Positions 1-8,302 of a stretch of 64,000 nucleotides of DNA are shown in pieces. Under the pieces are notes generated by a model. The model made no database searches. It was not told where the DNA came from and was given only the letters and a program-made list of their open reading frames with translations. The translations under genes and the position numbers were made by a program. Where the stretch lies: assembly GCA_947646015.1 (NCBI GenBank), contig CANSEY010000002.1, forward strand, positions 310,001-374,000, written 5' to 3'. Position 1 is the stretch's first letter. Every line of letters starts with the position of its first letter. The stretch is from an uncultured Bacteroides sp. (lineage in GTDB: Bacteria; Bacteroidota; Bacteroidia; Bacteroidales; Bacteroidaceae).

Positions 1-161
1 TTTTCACGCCACGGATAAACCACCGCAGAATCGAAACGCATAGCAAAATGTAAATCATATACATTCGTATATGTTTGTTTCTCTAATTTAGCGGTACATG
101 ATACGGCATAGAATATAAATACAAAGAAAAACAATACATGGAGTTTTGTTATTGAATTCAT
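1..161 (-). CDS. Lipoprotein, N-terminal part only (likely paralogue of the neighbouring esterase-like lipoprotein)
   Basis: Only the first 53 codons are present; the gene runs off the left edge. Residues 1-22 form a lipoprotein signal: basic start, hydrophobic Phe-rich stretch, lipobox ending AVSC with Cys at 22. The following stretch (TYTN, then DSA and a YP pair) resembles the same region of the next gene upstream, which has TYTN, DSAI and YP in the same order. I infer a second member of that family. An intrinsic terminator ends the upstream gene, so this one may have its own promoter within the roughly 190-bp gap. The function of the missing part cannot be judged. Confidence 0.6.
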   Translation of the reverse strand, partial: MNSITKLHVLFFFVFIFYAVSCTAKLEKQTYTNVYDLHFAMRFDSAVVYPWRE

Positions 162-320
162 GTTTAATATTATTTATAAAGATTATCAATACTTAGTTTC
201 CTCTGACTTCTCGTCCTTTCGCCAAACCATCTCTCAGCCCTTTAGAATACCATAACATTTCATAATCGGCATTATGCCACTATGGATTCAAAAATAGCGA
301 TAAAGTCAGAGGAAGTACCA

Positions 321-350
321 CCTTTTTTCCGAATATTTCGGAGAAAAGGT
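321..350 (-). terminator. Intrinsic terminator after the esterase-like gene
   Basis: Just beyond the stop codon the minus strand can fold CCTTTT..CCGAA against TTCGG..AAAAGG with a short loop. This separates the esterase-like gene from the partial lipoprotein gene downstream. The stem is imperfect and the T-tract is part of the stem, so strength is uncertain. Confidence 0.45.
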
Positions 351-2156
351 TCATGGAATCCATTTTCTTTTCTTTTCATACAAATACATAAGAGCAAATA
401 AAGTTTGGACATGATAGTCTAAGTTCATTTTAAAAAACTCTTCCCTCTTATTTATGGCGGACGCGTTTTTTGTGAACAGCACTCCGTCCATCATACATTT
501 TGGAAAAACCCACTGGAATTGTCCAATTTTCGATTCTGTATTTCCTATATATCTCATTTTCAAAACATCCGCATCGGACAGTTTATCCATCGACAGATAA
601 CACGGACTGATACCCGAACGTTCGATACAGTATTCCAATCCGGCAGACGACGAAGACTGCAATCGCCTTATTCCCATTTTACCAGGAAATACCCATGTCA
701 AATAACTTCCCCCTCCGGCAAGCAGTCCCACGGCGGAGTAGTCATCACCGTATGAACCCTTCATATATTCTCCGAAAGGGCGCATGTCCGATCCCAGCCA
801 TCCAGCGATACTTGTATAATTCGCATGCCCCAAATGACAATATACGGTAGTCGTTTCATCTTTTTTAAGCATTGTTTTCATTAAGAACTTCGCATTCTCG
901 TACATGCCGGAATCCCTACCCCGAAAACGATTCAGTTCATCAACGGTCGCTTCCTCCTCCGCATTCAGGCAATAACTCATTATTTCCGCTTCTCGCCGGG
1001 TAAGTATGCCCTTGAAGCCATGATTGGCATGCAACACAGAGTCCGCCCCTTTAAAAGGGAACTTCTCGTCCGACAACAGAAGAGAATTGCATATCGCTTT
1101 CAAGCCTTCGTCGCCTTTACCTCTGCGGAGCGTGTAAAAGAAGTAAAACAGGTCGATACTGCTTTGTAAGCGGTAAATATTCCGGTCAATGCCAAAGAAG
1201 CTCACCTTTTCTTCCGAATGCCGGTTGTATTCTTTAATCCATCGCATAAGAGACACAAAGGATGAAGAAGAAAATAAGACCTTGTCAAAAGAGGAAGCGA
1301 TACTGTCCGGCTTGAACCGCTCGTCCCCCTCCAAATACCGGTTGATATGGAAAGACAATGTCAGGGGCATTTCTAACAAGACGAGCCTGCATTTTCCGTG
1401 TTCGATCCTATTCTTGATTATTTCAACACCCATGTCATTCATCGTTCCGGTGCCATGCACGCTCTCTCCGATGGCAAGTATCCTCTTATCGGAAAAGGAC
1501 AGAGACTTAAGATCGTCACCGTTCACGGGTATCACATCCAATTCCCGAACGGAAGCCGTTGCACCGTTATTCAATGATGGGGGTTCAACCGCATATTTTC
1601 CATCAATTAAGATATCCAAAGAGTCAATCCATATTTTAGAGTATTCCCCGGGCTTAAAGGAATTATCCGCCGATCCTAAAGGATCGACCGGAAAATCCTT
1701 TTTCCTGGGCTTCTCCCCTTGGGCTTCAAGAGCCACTCCCAGCAACAGAGGAGAAGCTATATCCACACTCCGGCGGGCTACCCTCCATGTGTTGGCAGCA
1801 GACAACCGAAACGTGTCCACGGAAGTGACCTCCCTGCATTCACTAATCCCACTCAGCTTCAAATACAGGTCATTGCAGTTTTCTGTTTTATACTTTATCC
1901 TCACTTCAATATCTGCCCGCTTTTTTTTATCCATATGATAAAAAAGCGGTACCGTGAACCCCGCGCTCCCCTTAGCTTCATATGACGGATACAATAAAAG
2001 CGGATAAGAGCTGATCGCGCTATCTATTTTTGATTGCCAGGAAAAATTAGTGTACGTAGCCCAGTCGTACGATCGGGCGGATTCACGCATGGAGGGTGCA
2101 ACCGAGCAAGATTGCGCTAAAAAAATAACCGACGCCAATAATATAAGGTATTTCAT
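351..2156 (-). CDS. Erythromycin-esterase-family lipoprotein
   Basis: A 601-residue exported lipoprotein: signal at residues 1-17 with lipobox LAQSC. Residues about 18-200 are an extra N-terminal region I do not recognise, beta-rich in appearance. Residues about 205-600 match the erythromycin esterase fold: GESVHGT at 230-236 supplies the conserved Glu and His, followed by an LLEMP segment and a later HLGHANY segment. Cytosolic EreA/EreB proteins are shorter and cleave macrolides, but most family members have other or unknown substrates, so antibiotic resistance should not be assumed. It is the gene after the leader-peptide gene (60-bp gap), and a similar lipoprotein follows, so a role in maturing or protecting against the exported peptide is plausible. 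GC content (about 47 percent in a hand count) is higher than in the genes upstream. Confidence 0.75.
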   Translation of the reverse strand: MKYLILLASVIFLAQSCSVAPSMRESARSYDWATYTNFSWQSKIDSAISSYPLLLYPSYEAKGSAGFTVPLFYHMDKKKRADIEVRIKYKTENCNDLYLKLSGISECREVTSVDTFRLSAANTWRVARRSVDIASPLLLGVALEAQGEKPRKKDFPVDPLGSADNSFKPGEYSKIWIDSLDILIDGKYAVEPPSLNNGATASVRELDVIPVNGDDLKSLSFSDKRILAIGESVHGTGTMNDMGVEIIKNRIEHGKCRLVLLEMPLTLSFHINRYLEGDERFKPDSIASSFDKVLFSSSSFVSLMRWIKEYNRHSEEKVSFFGIDRNIYRLQSSIDLFYFFYTLRRGKGDEGLKAICNSLLLSDEKFPFKGADSVLHANHGFKGILTRREAEIMSYCLNAEEEATVDELNRFRGRDSGMYENAKFLMKTMLKKDETTTVYCHLGHANYTSIAGWLGSDMRPFGEYMKGSYGDDYSAVGLLAGGGSYLTWVFPGKMGIRRLQSSSSAGLEYCIERSGISPCYLSMDKLSDADVLKMRYIGNTESKIGQFQWVFPKCMMDGVLFTKNASAINKREEFFKMNLDYHVQTLFALMYLYEKKRKWIP

Positions 2157-2216
2157 AACCTATGTTTTTATAAGGTTTTATTTTCATTAAAGCCGAAGGA
2201 TCTTATGCGGGGAATT

Positions 2217-2750
2217 TCATTCACCAACCGTTCTTGATGTAACAAACTGACCCGTGGCAGCATCATAAACTGAAATTTGAGTTCCTCCGTACGGTATATT
2301 CGTTTTAACAAAGTTGAAAGAAGACGAAGCATTATAGCCCTTTTCCAACAGCTCTCTCAAAATAGATAATTCCATATTGGTGATGTCTTGTGAAACATGG
2401 CTTACGAGTGATCCTAACGGAGTAAGCCCTACAGCTTCGGAGAGAAATCTGTCCCACCCTGTAGAGGAGATCGAGGTGACATAATCAGGAAATGTATAAT
2501 ACATTTGTGATACCGATCCCGAGTATACCGAACTCCCATAAATATACGTATTGGTAGCTACATATCCCATTCCTTCTACATAACCACCGTTCCAGTTGTC
2601 ATTGCTAAGCATGTTATCGAATTCCGCTTGGGTATAAGGATTGGCTGATGTTCCATTTCCTCCCCCAACATAGCTCATTTGCAAGGACTCTTCAATTACC
2701 GGCATTGTTTTCGCCAGTTCATTTAAACTTTTTCTTGTCAGTTTTTTCAT
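2217..2750 (-). CDS. Double-glycine leader exported protein (candidate RiPP or bacteriocin-like precursor)
   Basis: 177 residues. Residues 1-30 look like the Bacteroidales double-glycine leader type: MKKLTRKSLNELAKTMP, an acidic stretch, then SYVGG at 26-30, where a C39 peptidase would cut. The predicted cargo, about 147 residues, is rich in Gly, Ser, Thr, Tyr and Asn and contains no cysteine, so thioether rings are impossible. It begins GNGTSANPYTQAEFDNML, then has NWNGGYVEGMGY. It lies 33 bp after the glycosyltransferase and is transcribed with the TolC and LanC-like genes, which fits export through a type I route. The peptidase/ABC exporter is not in the window. The leader is recognised with fair confidence; the activity of the cargo is unknown. 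Confidence 0.7.
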   Translation of the reverse strand: MKKLTRKSLNELAKTMPVIEESLQMSYVGGGNGTSANPYTQAEFDNMLSNDNWNGGYVEGMGYVATNTYIYGSSVYSGSVSQMYYTFPDYVTSISSTGWDRFLSEAVGLTPLGSLVSHVSQDITNMELSILRELLEKGYNASSSFNFVKTNIPYGGTQISVYDAATGQFVTSRTVGE

Positions 2751-2783
2751 TGTTGTTGAATTTTAAAGTTATTATTAAATTTA

Positions 2784-3623
2784 TTATAGGTTCAACTTCT
2801 TTTCATTCTTTGAAAATAAAGTTTGAAATAAAGTTAATACTTCACACTTAGTAAGTAATTGTTTTTCATACAACTTACATAAATCACCATAAGCTGCCAC
2901 TAATTCCGGATATTCATTTTTATTGAGTTCTATCAGATATTCCAAAACCTCATTAATTATAGACTCTGTTGTTGCTCTTTGCTCACTACTTTTTTGGCTA
3001 CTGACCTGACTATCTGATATTCGGTAATAGAGTAATGGTTGACTGTCAATATAAAATCTCCCTCCTGACTTTGCTATCTCCACCCAAAATTTAAAATCTT
3101 CGGCATAAGGGCAGTTCTCATATTTTAATGCATTCTTTTTCAAAAAATCCATCCTTATCATAGTAGTGGGATGAAACAAGAAATTTCCCTTTGTAAATTT
3201 TAACAGTGGTTGTTCAACCAACCCACTCAAGGTACTCAATAAACCATTCGTTTGTGAATATGTTCCAATACTGTTCATCCAAGTTCCACAAACAGTTACA
3301 TCCGGATATTCTTGCATAATCGCATATTGAATTTTTAGTCTATCGATATGCATTATATCATCTCCATCCATACGAGCCATATACTTTCCTAAAGAATTCT
3401 CTATTCCAAGGTTCAATGACTCTATAAAATTATGACTGTTCTGAATAAGACGTACTCTTTTATCATTATATGACTGAATAATAGAAGACGTGCGGTCAGT
3501 AGAACCATCGTCTATGAGGATAAACTCAAAATCCACAAAAGATTGCTCTAAGACGCTTTCTATCGCATCTTTTATATGCATTTCGGCATTATAGACAGGC
3601 ATTACAACAGATATCTCACACAT
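2784..3623 (-). CDS. Family 2 glycosyltransferase
   Basis: 279 residues with a GT-A fold start: ISVVMPVYNAE at about 3-13, the nucleotide-sugar DDGSTDRT at 38-45 and the metal-binding DGDD at 86-89. A Cys-Pro-x-AEDF segment further on is typical of family 2 enzymes. I chose the ATG giving MCEISVV because the family fold begins there and it lies 13 bp after the stop of the LanC-like gene; the longer reading frame would overlap that gene by 71 bp. There are no membrane segments, so it acts in the cytosol on a sugar nucleotide. Its place between the LanC-like gene and the leader-peptide gene suggests that the exported protein could be the acceptor, but this is inference; a cell-surface glycan is equally possible. 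Confidence 0.85.
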   Translation of the reverse strand: MCEISVVMPVYNAEMHIKDAIESVLEQSFVDFEFILIDDGSTDRTSSIIQSYNDKRVRLIQNSHNFIESLNLGIENSLGKYMARMDGDDIMHIDRLKIQYAIMQEYPDVTVCGTWMNSIGTYSQTNGLLSTLSGLVEQPLLKFTKGNFLFHPTTMIRMDFLKKNALKYENCPYAEDFKFWVEIAKSGGRFYIDSQPLLYYRISDSQVSSQKSSEQRATTESIINEVLEYLIELNKNEYPELVAAYGDLCKLYEKQLLTKCEVLTLFQTLFSKNEKKLNL

Positions 3624-3636
3624 TGTTATCAAGTTA

Positions 3637-4608
3637 TTAAAGTAAAGGAAATTTTTTATTCGCGCAAAAGCCAAGATAACGGGCCAATCCATATTGATAT
3701 CCAACATGTATACAATTGGGACGAACCATTCTTTTTATCCTTTCTAAACTTTCTTCAAACAAATCCATTTCTATACGCTGAATTTTTACACGATTTTCAT
3801 CAGCGTTTTCTATGATTCCCGTTAAATTTATCTTTTGGTCCAAAAAGAGAATAGCCGGATTAATATTCTTTTGTCCATATCTGATATGATCTCTTATTAC
3901 ATCATTAAAACCAACCATATTATTTTTAGTAATGATACTACGTAAATAATACCCCCTAACGAGTGAACTCGCAATTCTTCCCTCACTATATAATGTAACG
4001 TAACTATCCATCAATGATTTTGAAAAATATTTATAATTGCAAAAATCGACCAACTTTAAATAAGCCTCATACATTTGTAATACATAATCTTTACTATTTA
4101 TGTAATAAATATTTTTCCAATCGAAAAACTGAAGTGATAAATAAAGTTCCAGTCCTTGAAATATTTTCTCAATAATTGAATATATTCTCTCATCTTGCTT
4201 TTGTAATTTATCCAAGACAAATAAAAAATAAATAATTTTATATGAAACTAACAGCTTATCCGGCTGCTTGTCAATGTTTTCAAAATGTTTGATTATTGCT
4301 TCGCGTTGGTCTCCAAACAAATCTTCAAAATCGGCATCAATTAATTTATTTGTTATTAGATAAATAAGGACATATCCTATTCCGGACATACCATTTTCAA
4401 AGCCATAATCATTTGTTTTTCTTATTAAAGATTCTTGGAATAGGCTGAAAGCTTTATCTTCAATTTCAGTATCTTGCAAACATTTAGCAGTTTCAAATAA
4501 CGCTAAAGAGATTCCTGACTTTCCGTTGTAAAGACCGGAAGAGTTGACAGAGCAGGCATTCAGTGAGATATAATCAACAAGTTTTCGTATGGTTGTATCA
4601 CTAATCAT
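3637..4608 (-). CDS. LanC-like protein lacking the zinc ligands
   Basis: 323 residues. Two early segments, GLYNGKSGISLALFE (about 26-40) and FENGMSGIGYVLIYL, match the Gly-rich inner-helix repeats of the LanC alpha/alpha toroid. The later segments that carry zinc ligands in true cyclases (a Cys in a WC-x-G context and a Cys-His-Gly pair) are absent; the C-terminal third has only scattered Cys. The protein is also shorter than usual (about 400). It overlaps the TolC gene by 8 bp, pointing to translational coupling, and the gene is very AT-rich (20-27 percent GC in two sampled lines). With a precursor lacking cysteine, it is probably not a lanthionine cyclase; a binding or scaffold role in peptide processing is my inference. 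Confidence 0.6.
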   Translation of the reverse strand: MISDTTIRKLVDYISLNACSVNSSGLYNGKSGISLALFETAKCLQDTEIEDKAFSLFQESLIRKTNDYGFENGMSGIGYVLIYLITNKLIDADFEDLFGDQREAIIKHFENIDKQPDKLLVSYKIIYFLFVLDKLQKQDERIYSIIEKIFQGLELYLSLQFFDWKNIYYINSKDYVLQMYEAYLKLVDFCNYKYFSKSLMDSYVTLYSEGRIASSLVRGYYLRSIITKNNMVGFNDVIRDHIRYGQKNINPAILFLDQKINLTGIIENADENRVKIQRIEMDLFEESLERIKRMVRPNCIHVGYQYGLARYLGFCANKKFPLL

Positions 4609-6067
4609 TGAAGAGTATTTTTTCTAATTCGACATTTTTTTTAAAATCATATAAAGCCAAATTACGTAATGTAAAGAAGCTTTCGTAAGAATCTTTGATG
4701 GCAGAGTAGTAACGCTGCATAGCATCATTCCGCTCTTTTTGTGCGGTGGCAAGTTCATATACCGACACTTTTCCCAATGAAAACTTTTTCGTCAACATCT
4801 TATACTGTTCTTTCGATAACGCATAGGCTCTTGATGCTGTCAGCCAAAGCTTTACACTATGATCATAAGCATTTATCTTTTCTTTTACTTCGTTCTCAAA
4901 TTCAAAATTTTTTTTTTCTATTCGCAACCGACTTGCATCATAATTATTCTTTGCGATCCGGATATTATTTTTGTTGATGCCCCACTGAAAAATAGGTATT
5001 TGAAATTCAATGATCACGGACTGTCTTGTATTTCCATGCCGGTAAGCATCTGCCAATGTTTCAGCATACTGATTTATTCCATAGTTTAAACTTATATTTC
5101 CATTGAACCTATTCTTCAATTTGATAGAGAACAGGTTTTTCTCCTCTTCCAACTGTTGAATCTCTTGCTGATTTGAAATTGGATTATTTTTTTTCACATA
5201 GTAGATTGCAAGCCGAGCATCGATGGTTAAGGGTAAGTCAAAATCCGGTATTGTAATTTCGGCATTATTTTCTATTCCTAAAAAAGTAAAAAGTTTTTGT
5301 ATTGATTCCGCATAGTGTTTGACCGCATTTTCATACATGTATTGCAAGTTTAAGGACTGCAATTCCATCTGCTTGTAATCATATTCAGTGATACTTCCAT
5401 TCCTCAATTTTATCTCTGCAATATGTAACAGAGTGTCGTTGCTCTGTTTGATATCTATGGCAAGTTCACTATCCATCTTACTCAGTATGGCGGATAAATA
5501 AAGCGTCAATGCTTGTTGCTGGATCTGGGCAATGTTTGAACAATATTGTTTCACGGCCACTTCGTTTTTGGCACGTTCAATTTTGTTTTCCAACCTTTGT
5601 AATTTTCCTCCTCCCCACAACTGCTGCGAATAGCTTATAAAAAACGGATTTGTACTAAAACTGTTTTGTTTACGTGAAAACTCATTCAAATAATTTATAT
5701 TACTTCCAATACTCAGTTCCCCTCCTGTTATGCTTATTTTCTGTCGTACAGTAGTACCAAAATTAGTATTATTTGAATTGTCCTCTACATAAGAATAACT
5801 TCCATCGATCGGTTGTTGCAATAATCGCAGTGACCTGTTAAAATTGATAGGATTAAAATTCAGCACAAATGCAGGGAGAAAGCTTTTCTTATAATTCTCG
5901 TATCGCAATAAGTCATTTTGGAAGTTAAGTAATTCTATTTTAGCCGATGATGATTCCAGAGATAGTCTGTTTATCACTTCATCTAATGTCACTTCCCTTG
6001 GTATACTTTGACAATATGCATTCGTATAGCACAAAGAAAATACCAATATATATAATAATGTTTTCAA
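4601..6067 (-). CDS. TolC-family outer-membrane efflux protein
   Basis: 488 residues with a signal peptide (cleavage likely after NAYCQ, about residue 20). The body is the usual duplicated arrangement of long amphipathic helices separated by beta-strand pairs: residues about 160-260 and 360-470 are coiled-coil-like, and PFFISYSQQLWGG and IIEFQIPIFQWG are the strand segments found in each half. Length fits the TolC/OprM family. It is the first gene of the peptide-export block and overlaps the LanC-like gene, so it probably forms the outer-membrane exit for the double-glycine protein. The membrane fusion protein and ABC peptidase partners are not in the window. The 154-bp region upstream is AT-rich; no full consensus promoter was found there. 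Confidence 0.88.
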   Translation of the reverse strand: MKTLLYILVFSLCYTNAYCQSIPREVTLDEVINRLSLESSSAKIELLNFQNDLLRYENYKKSFLPAFVLNFNPINFNRSLRLLQQPIDGSYSYVEDNSNNTNFGTTVRQKISITGGELSIGSNINYLNEFSRKQNSFSTNPFFISYSQQLWGGGKLQRLENKIERAKNEVAVKQYCSNIAQIQQQALTLYLSAILSKMDSELAIDIKQSNDTLLHIAEIKLRNGSITEYDYKQMELQSLNLQYMYENAVKHYAESIQKLFTFLGIENNAEITIPDFDLPLTIDARLAIYYVKKNNPISNQQEIQQLEEEKNLFSIKLKNRFNGNISLNYGINQYAETLADAYRHGNTRQSVIIEFQIPIFQWGINKNNIRIAKNNYDASRLRIEKKNFEFENEVKEKINAYDHSVKLWLTASRAYALSKEQYKMLTKKFSLGKVSVYELATAQKERNDAMQRYYSAIKDSYESFFTLRNLALYDFKKNVELEKILFND

Positions 6068-6221
6068 TGTTTTAGAATATCTTTAGGTTTAGGTTTATTT
6101 TGCAATATCATAAAAACCATATAAATAGAATAATATTACTATTTCTATTTATTTATTTTTAATAATTATACAGTAATTTATTCTAAAACCATAAGATATT
6201 TAACAAAGATCATCTACAAGA

Positions 6222-6749
6222 CTATTTCAACTTTTTAAATAAATCCCAGATCACAATTCCTGCTGTTACCGATACATTCAATGAATGTTTTGTGCCATAT
6301 TGGGGAATCTCAATACAACCATCCGAATGGTCAATAACCTCCTGCTGCACTCCTTTTACTTCATTTCCCATAACTACAGCATATTTCTTCGAACGGTCCA
6401 GTGTTAACTCATCCAACATGATACTCCCTTCCGCCTGTTCGACAGAGTATACCACATATCCTTCACTCCGGAGGTTATCAACCGTTTCAACTGCGTTATT
6501 AACATACTTCCAATCCACTGTAAACTCGGCTCCCAAAGCTGTCTTATGCATCTCGGGATGGGGAGGAGTAGCCGTAATTCCACACAGATAAATACATTCA
6601 ATCCGGAAAGCATCTGCCGTACGAAACACAGAACCGATATTATGCAAACTCCGTATATCGTCCAACACTACAACTAAAGGCAATTTATCAGCTTCTTTAA
6701 ACTCTTCTATACTTATCCGGTTCAGCTCGGTTATTTTCAATTTTCGCAT
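6222..6749 (-). CDS. TrmH-family (SpoU) RNA 2'-O-methyltransferase
   Basis: 175 residues. The three SPOUT motifs are present: NIGSVFRTADAF, VMGNEVKGV and the trefoil-knot segment IPQYGTKHSLNVSVTAGI with its conserved Asn and Ser. It methylates ribose in tRNA or rRNA using S-adenosylmethionine; which nucleotide cannot be told. Start chosen at MRKLKITEL: a Bacteroides -7 element (TACTTTTG on this strand, 6777-6784) sits 28 bp upstream, inside the longer reading frame, so the longer start would lie upstream of the promoter. The gene is core in character and unlike the AT-rich locus after it. On the plus strand it is markedly C-rich over G-rich. Confidence 0.88.
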   Translation of the reverse strand: MRKLKITELNRISIEEFKEADKLPLVVVLDDIRSLHNIGSVFRTADAFRIECIYLCGITATPPHPEMHKTALGAEFTVDWKYVNNAVETVDNLRSEGYVVYSVEQAEGSIMLDELTLDRSKKYAVVMGNEVKGVQQEVIDHSDGCIEIPQYGTKHSLNVSVTAGIVIWDLFKKLK

Positions 6750-7205
6750 GATGATGTCGTTTCTGTTAGTATGTTGCAAAAGTAATTCTTTTCTTGTTAA
6801 CATAGGTGTTGATAACGGTTTAAAACCTGTCAAAAGAATCAGCATATATTTTGAAAACTAATTCTTGCATTATTCAAATGAAGGTATAAGAGCAACAGGA
6901 TATGAACAATACAAAAAAGTTAGCTTCAACTTTCCAAGCATACTTCAACAGATTTTTCAGTACTAATTAGCCTGTTTATATCCATAAAGTTTTTAACTTT
7001 GCACTTTATCAACAAGGTGTTAATGAAGTTAGCAATATAGCTTATTATCAATAAATAGACACGTTCATAAACTGATTATAAACTTAGATAAGTAACTAAT
7101 AACTTATCCGGCAAGAAAAAGCCGGTTTATTTGCTAACACTATTAACAGGCTATAATCACTAACAAAGGATTTCTTTTTAAAAGAAGAGAAAAAATAAGA
7201 ATATA
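6750..7205. other. AT-rich intergenic region with DnaA-box-like motifs; candidate part of the replication origin
   Basis: No gene seen. It holds two nonamers one base from TTATCCACA: TTATCAACA at 7006-7014 and on the other strand at 6807-6815. It also holds a plus-strand -7 element TAACTTTG (6994-7001), probably for nadA, which gives nadA a leader of about 200 nt. The leader contains a CCGGC/GCCGG hairpin (7108-7125) followed by T-rich sequence. Base skew of the flanking minus-strand genes differs on the two sides (see findings). Confidence 0.4.
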
Positions 7206-8198
7206 ATGAATCGAGAAGAATGGGTGAATAAGGGATTCGTTGACGAGCCCGTAGACAAAAGCATTGATCTGAAAGCAGTCATCAATGAACTGAAAAAAGA
7301 AAAGAATGCAGTAATCTTGGGACACTATTACCAGAAAGGCGAAATACAGGATATTGCCGACTACATTGGGGACAGTCTGGCTTTGGCTCAAATTGCAGCC
7401 AAAACCGATGCGGATATTCTTGTGATGTGTGGCGTTCATTTTATGGGAGAAACCGCAAAGGTGCTTTGTCCGGACAAGAAGGTGCTGGTGCCCGACTTGA
7501 ATGCAGGATGTTCGTTGGCAGACAGCTGTCCGGCAGATAAGTTTGCTGAGTTTGTGAAAGCACATCCGGGATATACGGTGATCTCGTATGTGAATACAAC
7601 GGCAGCTGTGAAAGCGGTGACAGATGTAGTAGTGACTTCGACTAATGCAAAACAGATCGTTGAAAGTTTCCCGAAAGATGAAAAGATTATTTTCGGCCCG
7701 GATCGTAACCTGGGAAATTATATCAATTCGATTACAGGACGTGAAATGCTGTTGTGGGACGGAGCTTGCCATGTGCATGAACAGTTTTCGGTGGAGAAGA
7801 TTGTAGAACTGAAAGCACAATATCCCGATGCGGTAGTATTGGCGCATCCCGAATGTAAGAGTGTGGTATTAAAGTTGGCCGATATGGTCGGATCTACAGC
7901 GGCTTTATTAAAATATGCAGTGAACAGTGACAAGCAACGGTTCATTGTGGCCACGGAGGCTGGTATCTTACACGAGATGCAGAAAAAGTGCCCTCAAAAA
8001 ACATTCATTCCGGCTCCTCCTAACGATAGTACCTGTGGATGCAATGAATGTAACTTCATGCGGCTGAACACGCTGGAAAAGCTCTATAATTGCCTTAAAT
8101 ACGAATTCCCGGAAGTAACTGTTGACCCGGAAGTTGCCAGAGAGGCGGTAAAGCCGATTAAACGGATGCTGGAGATTTCAGCTAAGTTAGGCTTATAA
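7206..8198 (+). CDS. nadA: Quinolinate synthase
   Basis: 330 residues. NadA condenses iminoaspartate with dihydroxyacetone phosphate to quinolinate, the first committed steps of de novo NAD synthesis in the cytosol. Recognised by ILGHYYQKGEIQDIADYIGDSL, MCGVHFMGETAKVLCP, GPDRNLGNYI, WDGACHVHE, AHPECK, ATEAGILHEM and the CGCNECNFM cluster. The three [4Fe-4S] ligands are expected from the Cys in VLCP-type and CNEC-type segments. It is monocistronic here: the next gene is convergent and a strong hairpin follows. Its leader is long for a Bacteroides gene. No nadB or nadC is nearby. Confidence 0.97.
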   Translation: MNREEWVNKGFVDEPVDKSIDLKAVINELKKEKNAVILGHYYQKGEIQDIADYIGDSLALAQIAAKTDADILVMCGVHFMGETAKVLCPDKKVLVPDLNAGCSLADSCPADKFAEFVKAHPGYTVISYVNTTAAVKAVTDVVVTSTNAKQIVESFPKDEKIIFGPDRNLGNYINSITGREMLLWDGACHVHEQFSVEKIVELKAQYPDAVVLAHPECKSVVLKLADMVGSTAALLKYAVNSDKQRFIVATEAGILHEMQKKCPQKTFIPAPPNDSTCGCNECNFMRLNTLEKLYNCLKYEFPEVTVDPEVAREAVKPIKRMLEISAKLGL

Positions 8199-8259
8199 AC
8201 AGGTTGTGAATAATAAGTTAACTTTCCGGTTAATATTGAATGTATTTATCATATAAAAG

Positions 8260-8302
8260 AATCGTATTATACTTATATATAAAGGTATAATACGATTTTT
8301 TG
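8260..8302 (+). terminator. Intrinsic terminator of nadA
   Basis: A perfect 13-bp stem (AATCGTATTATAC against GTATAATACGATT, 8260-8272 and 8285-8297) with a 12-nt loop, followed by a run of T. It starts about 60 bp after the nadA stop codon. Confidence 0.85.

Noticed and set aside
351-2156. Macrolide resistance gene
   Set aside because: It has the esterase fold but is an exported lipoprotein with a large extra domain in a peptide-export context; no basis for calling resistance.
3624-3707. An upstream extension of the glycosyltransferase by 28 residues
   Set aside because: It would overlap the LanC-like gene by 71 bp and adds nothing to the conserved fold; the ATG just after the LanC-like stop is preferred.
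3637-4608. Lanthionine cyclase and hence a lanthipeptide cluster
   Set aside because: The zinc-ligand motifs are missing and the precursor has no cysteine.
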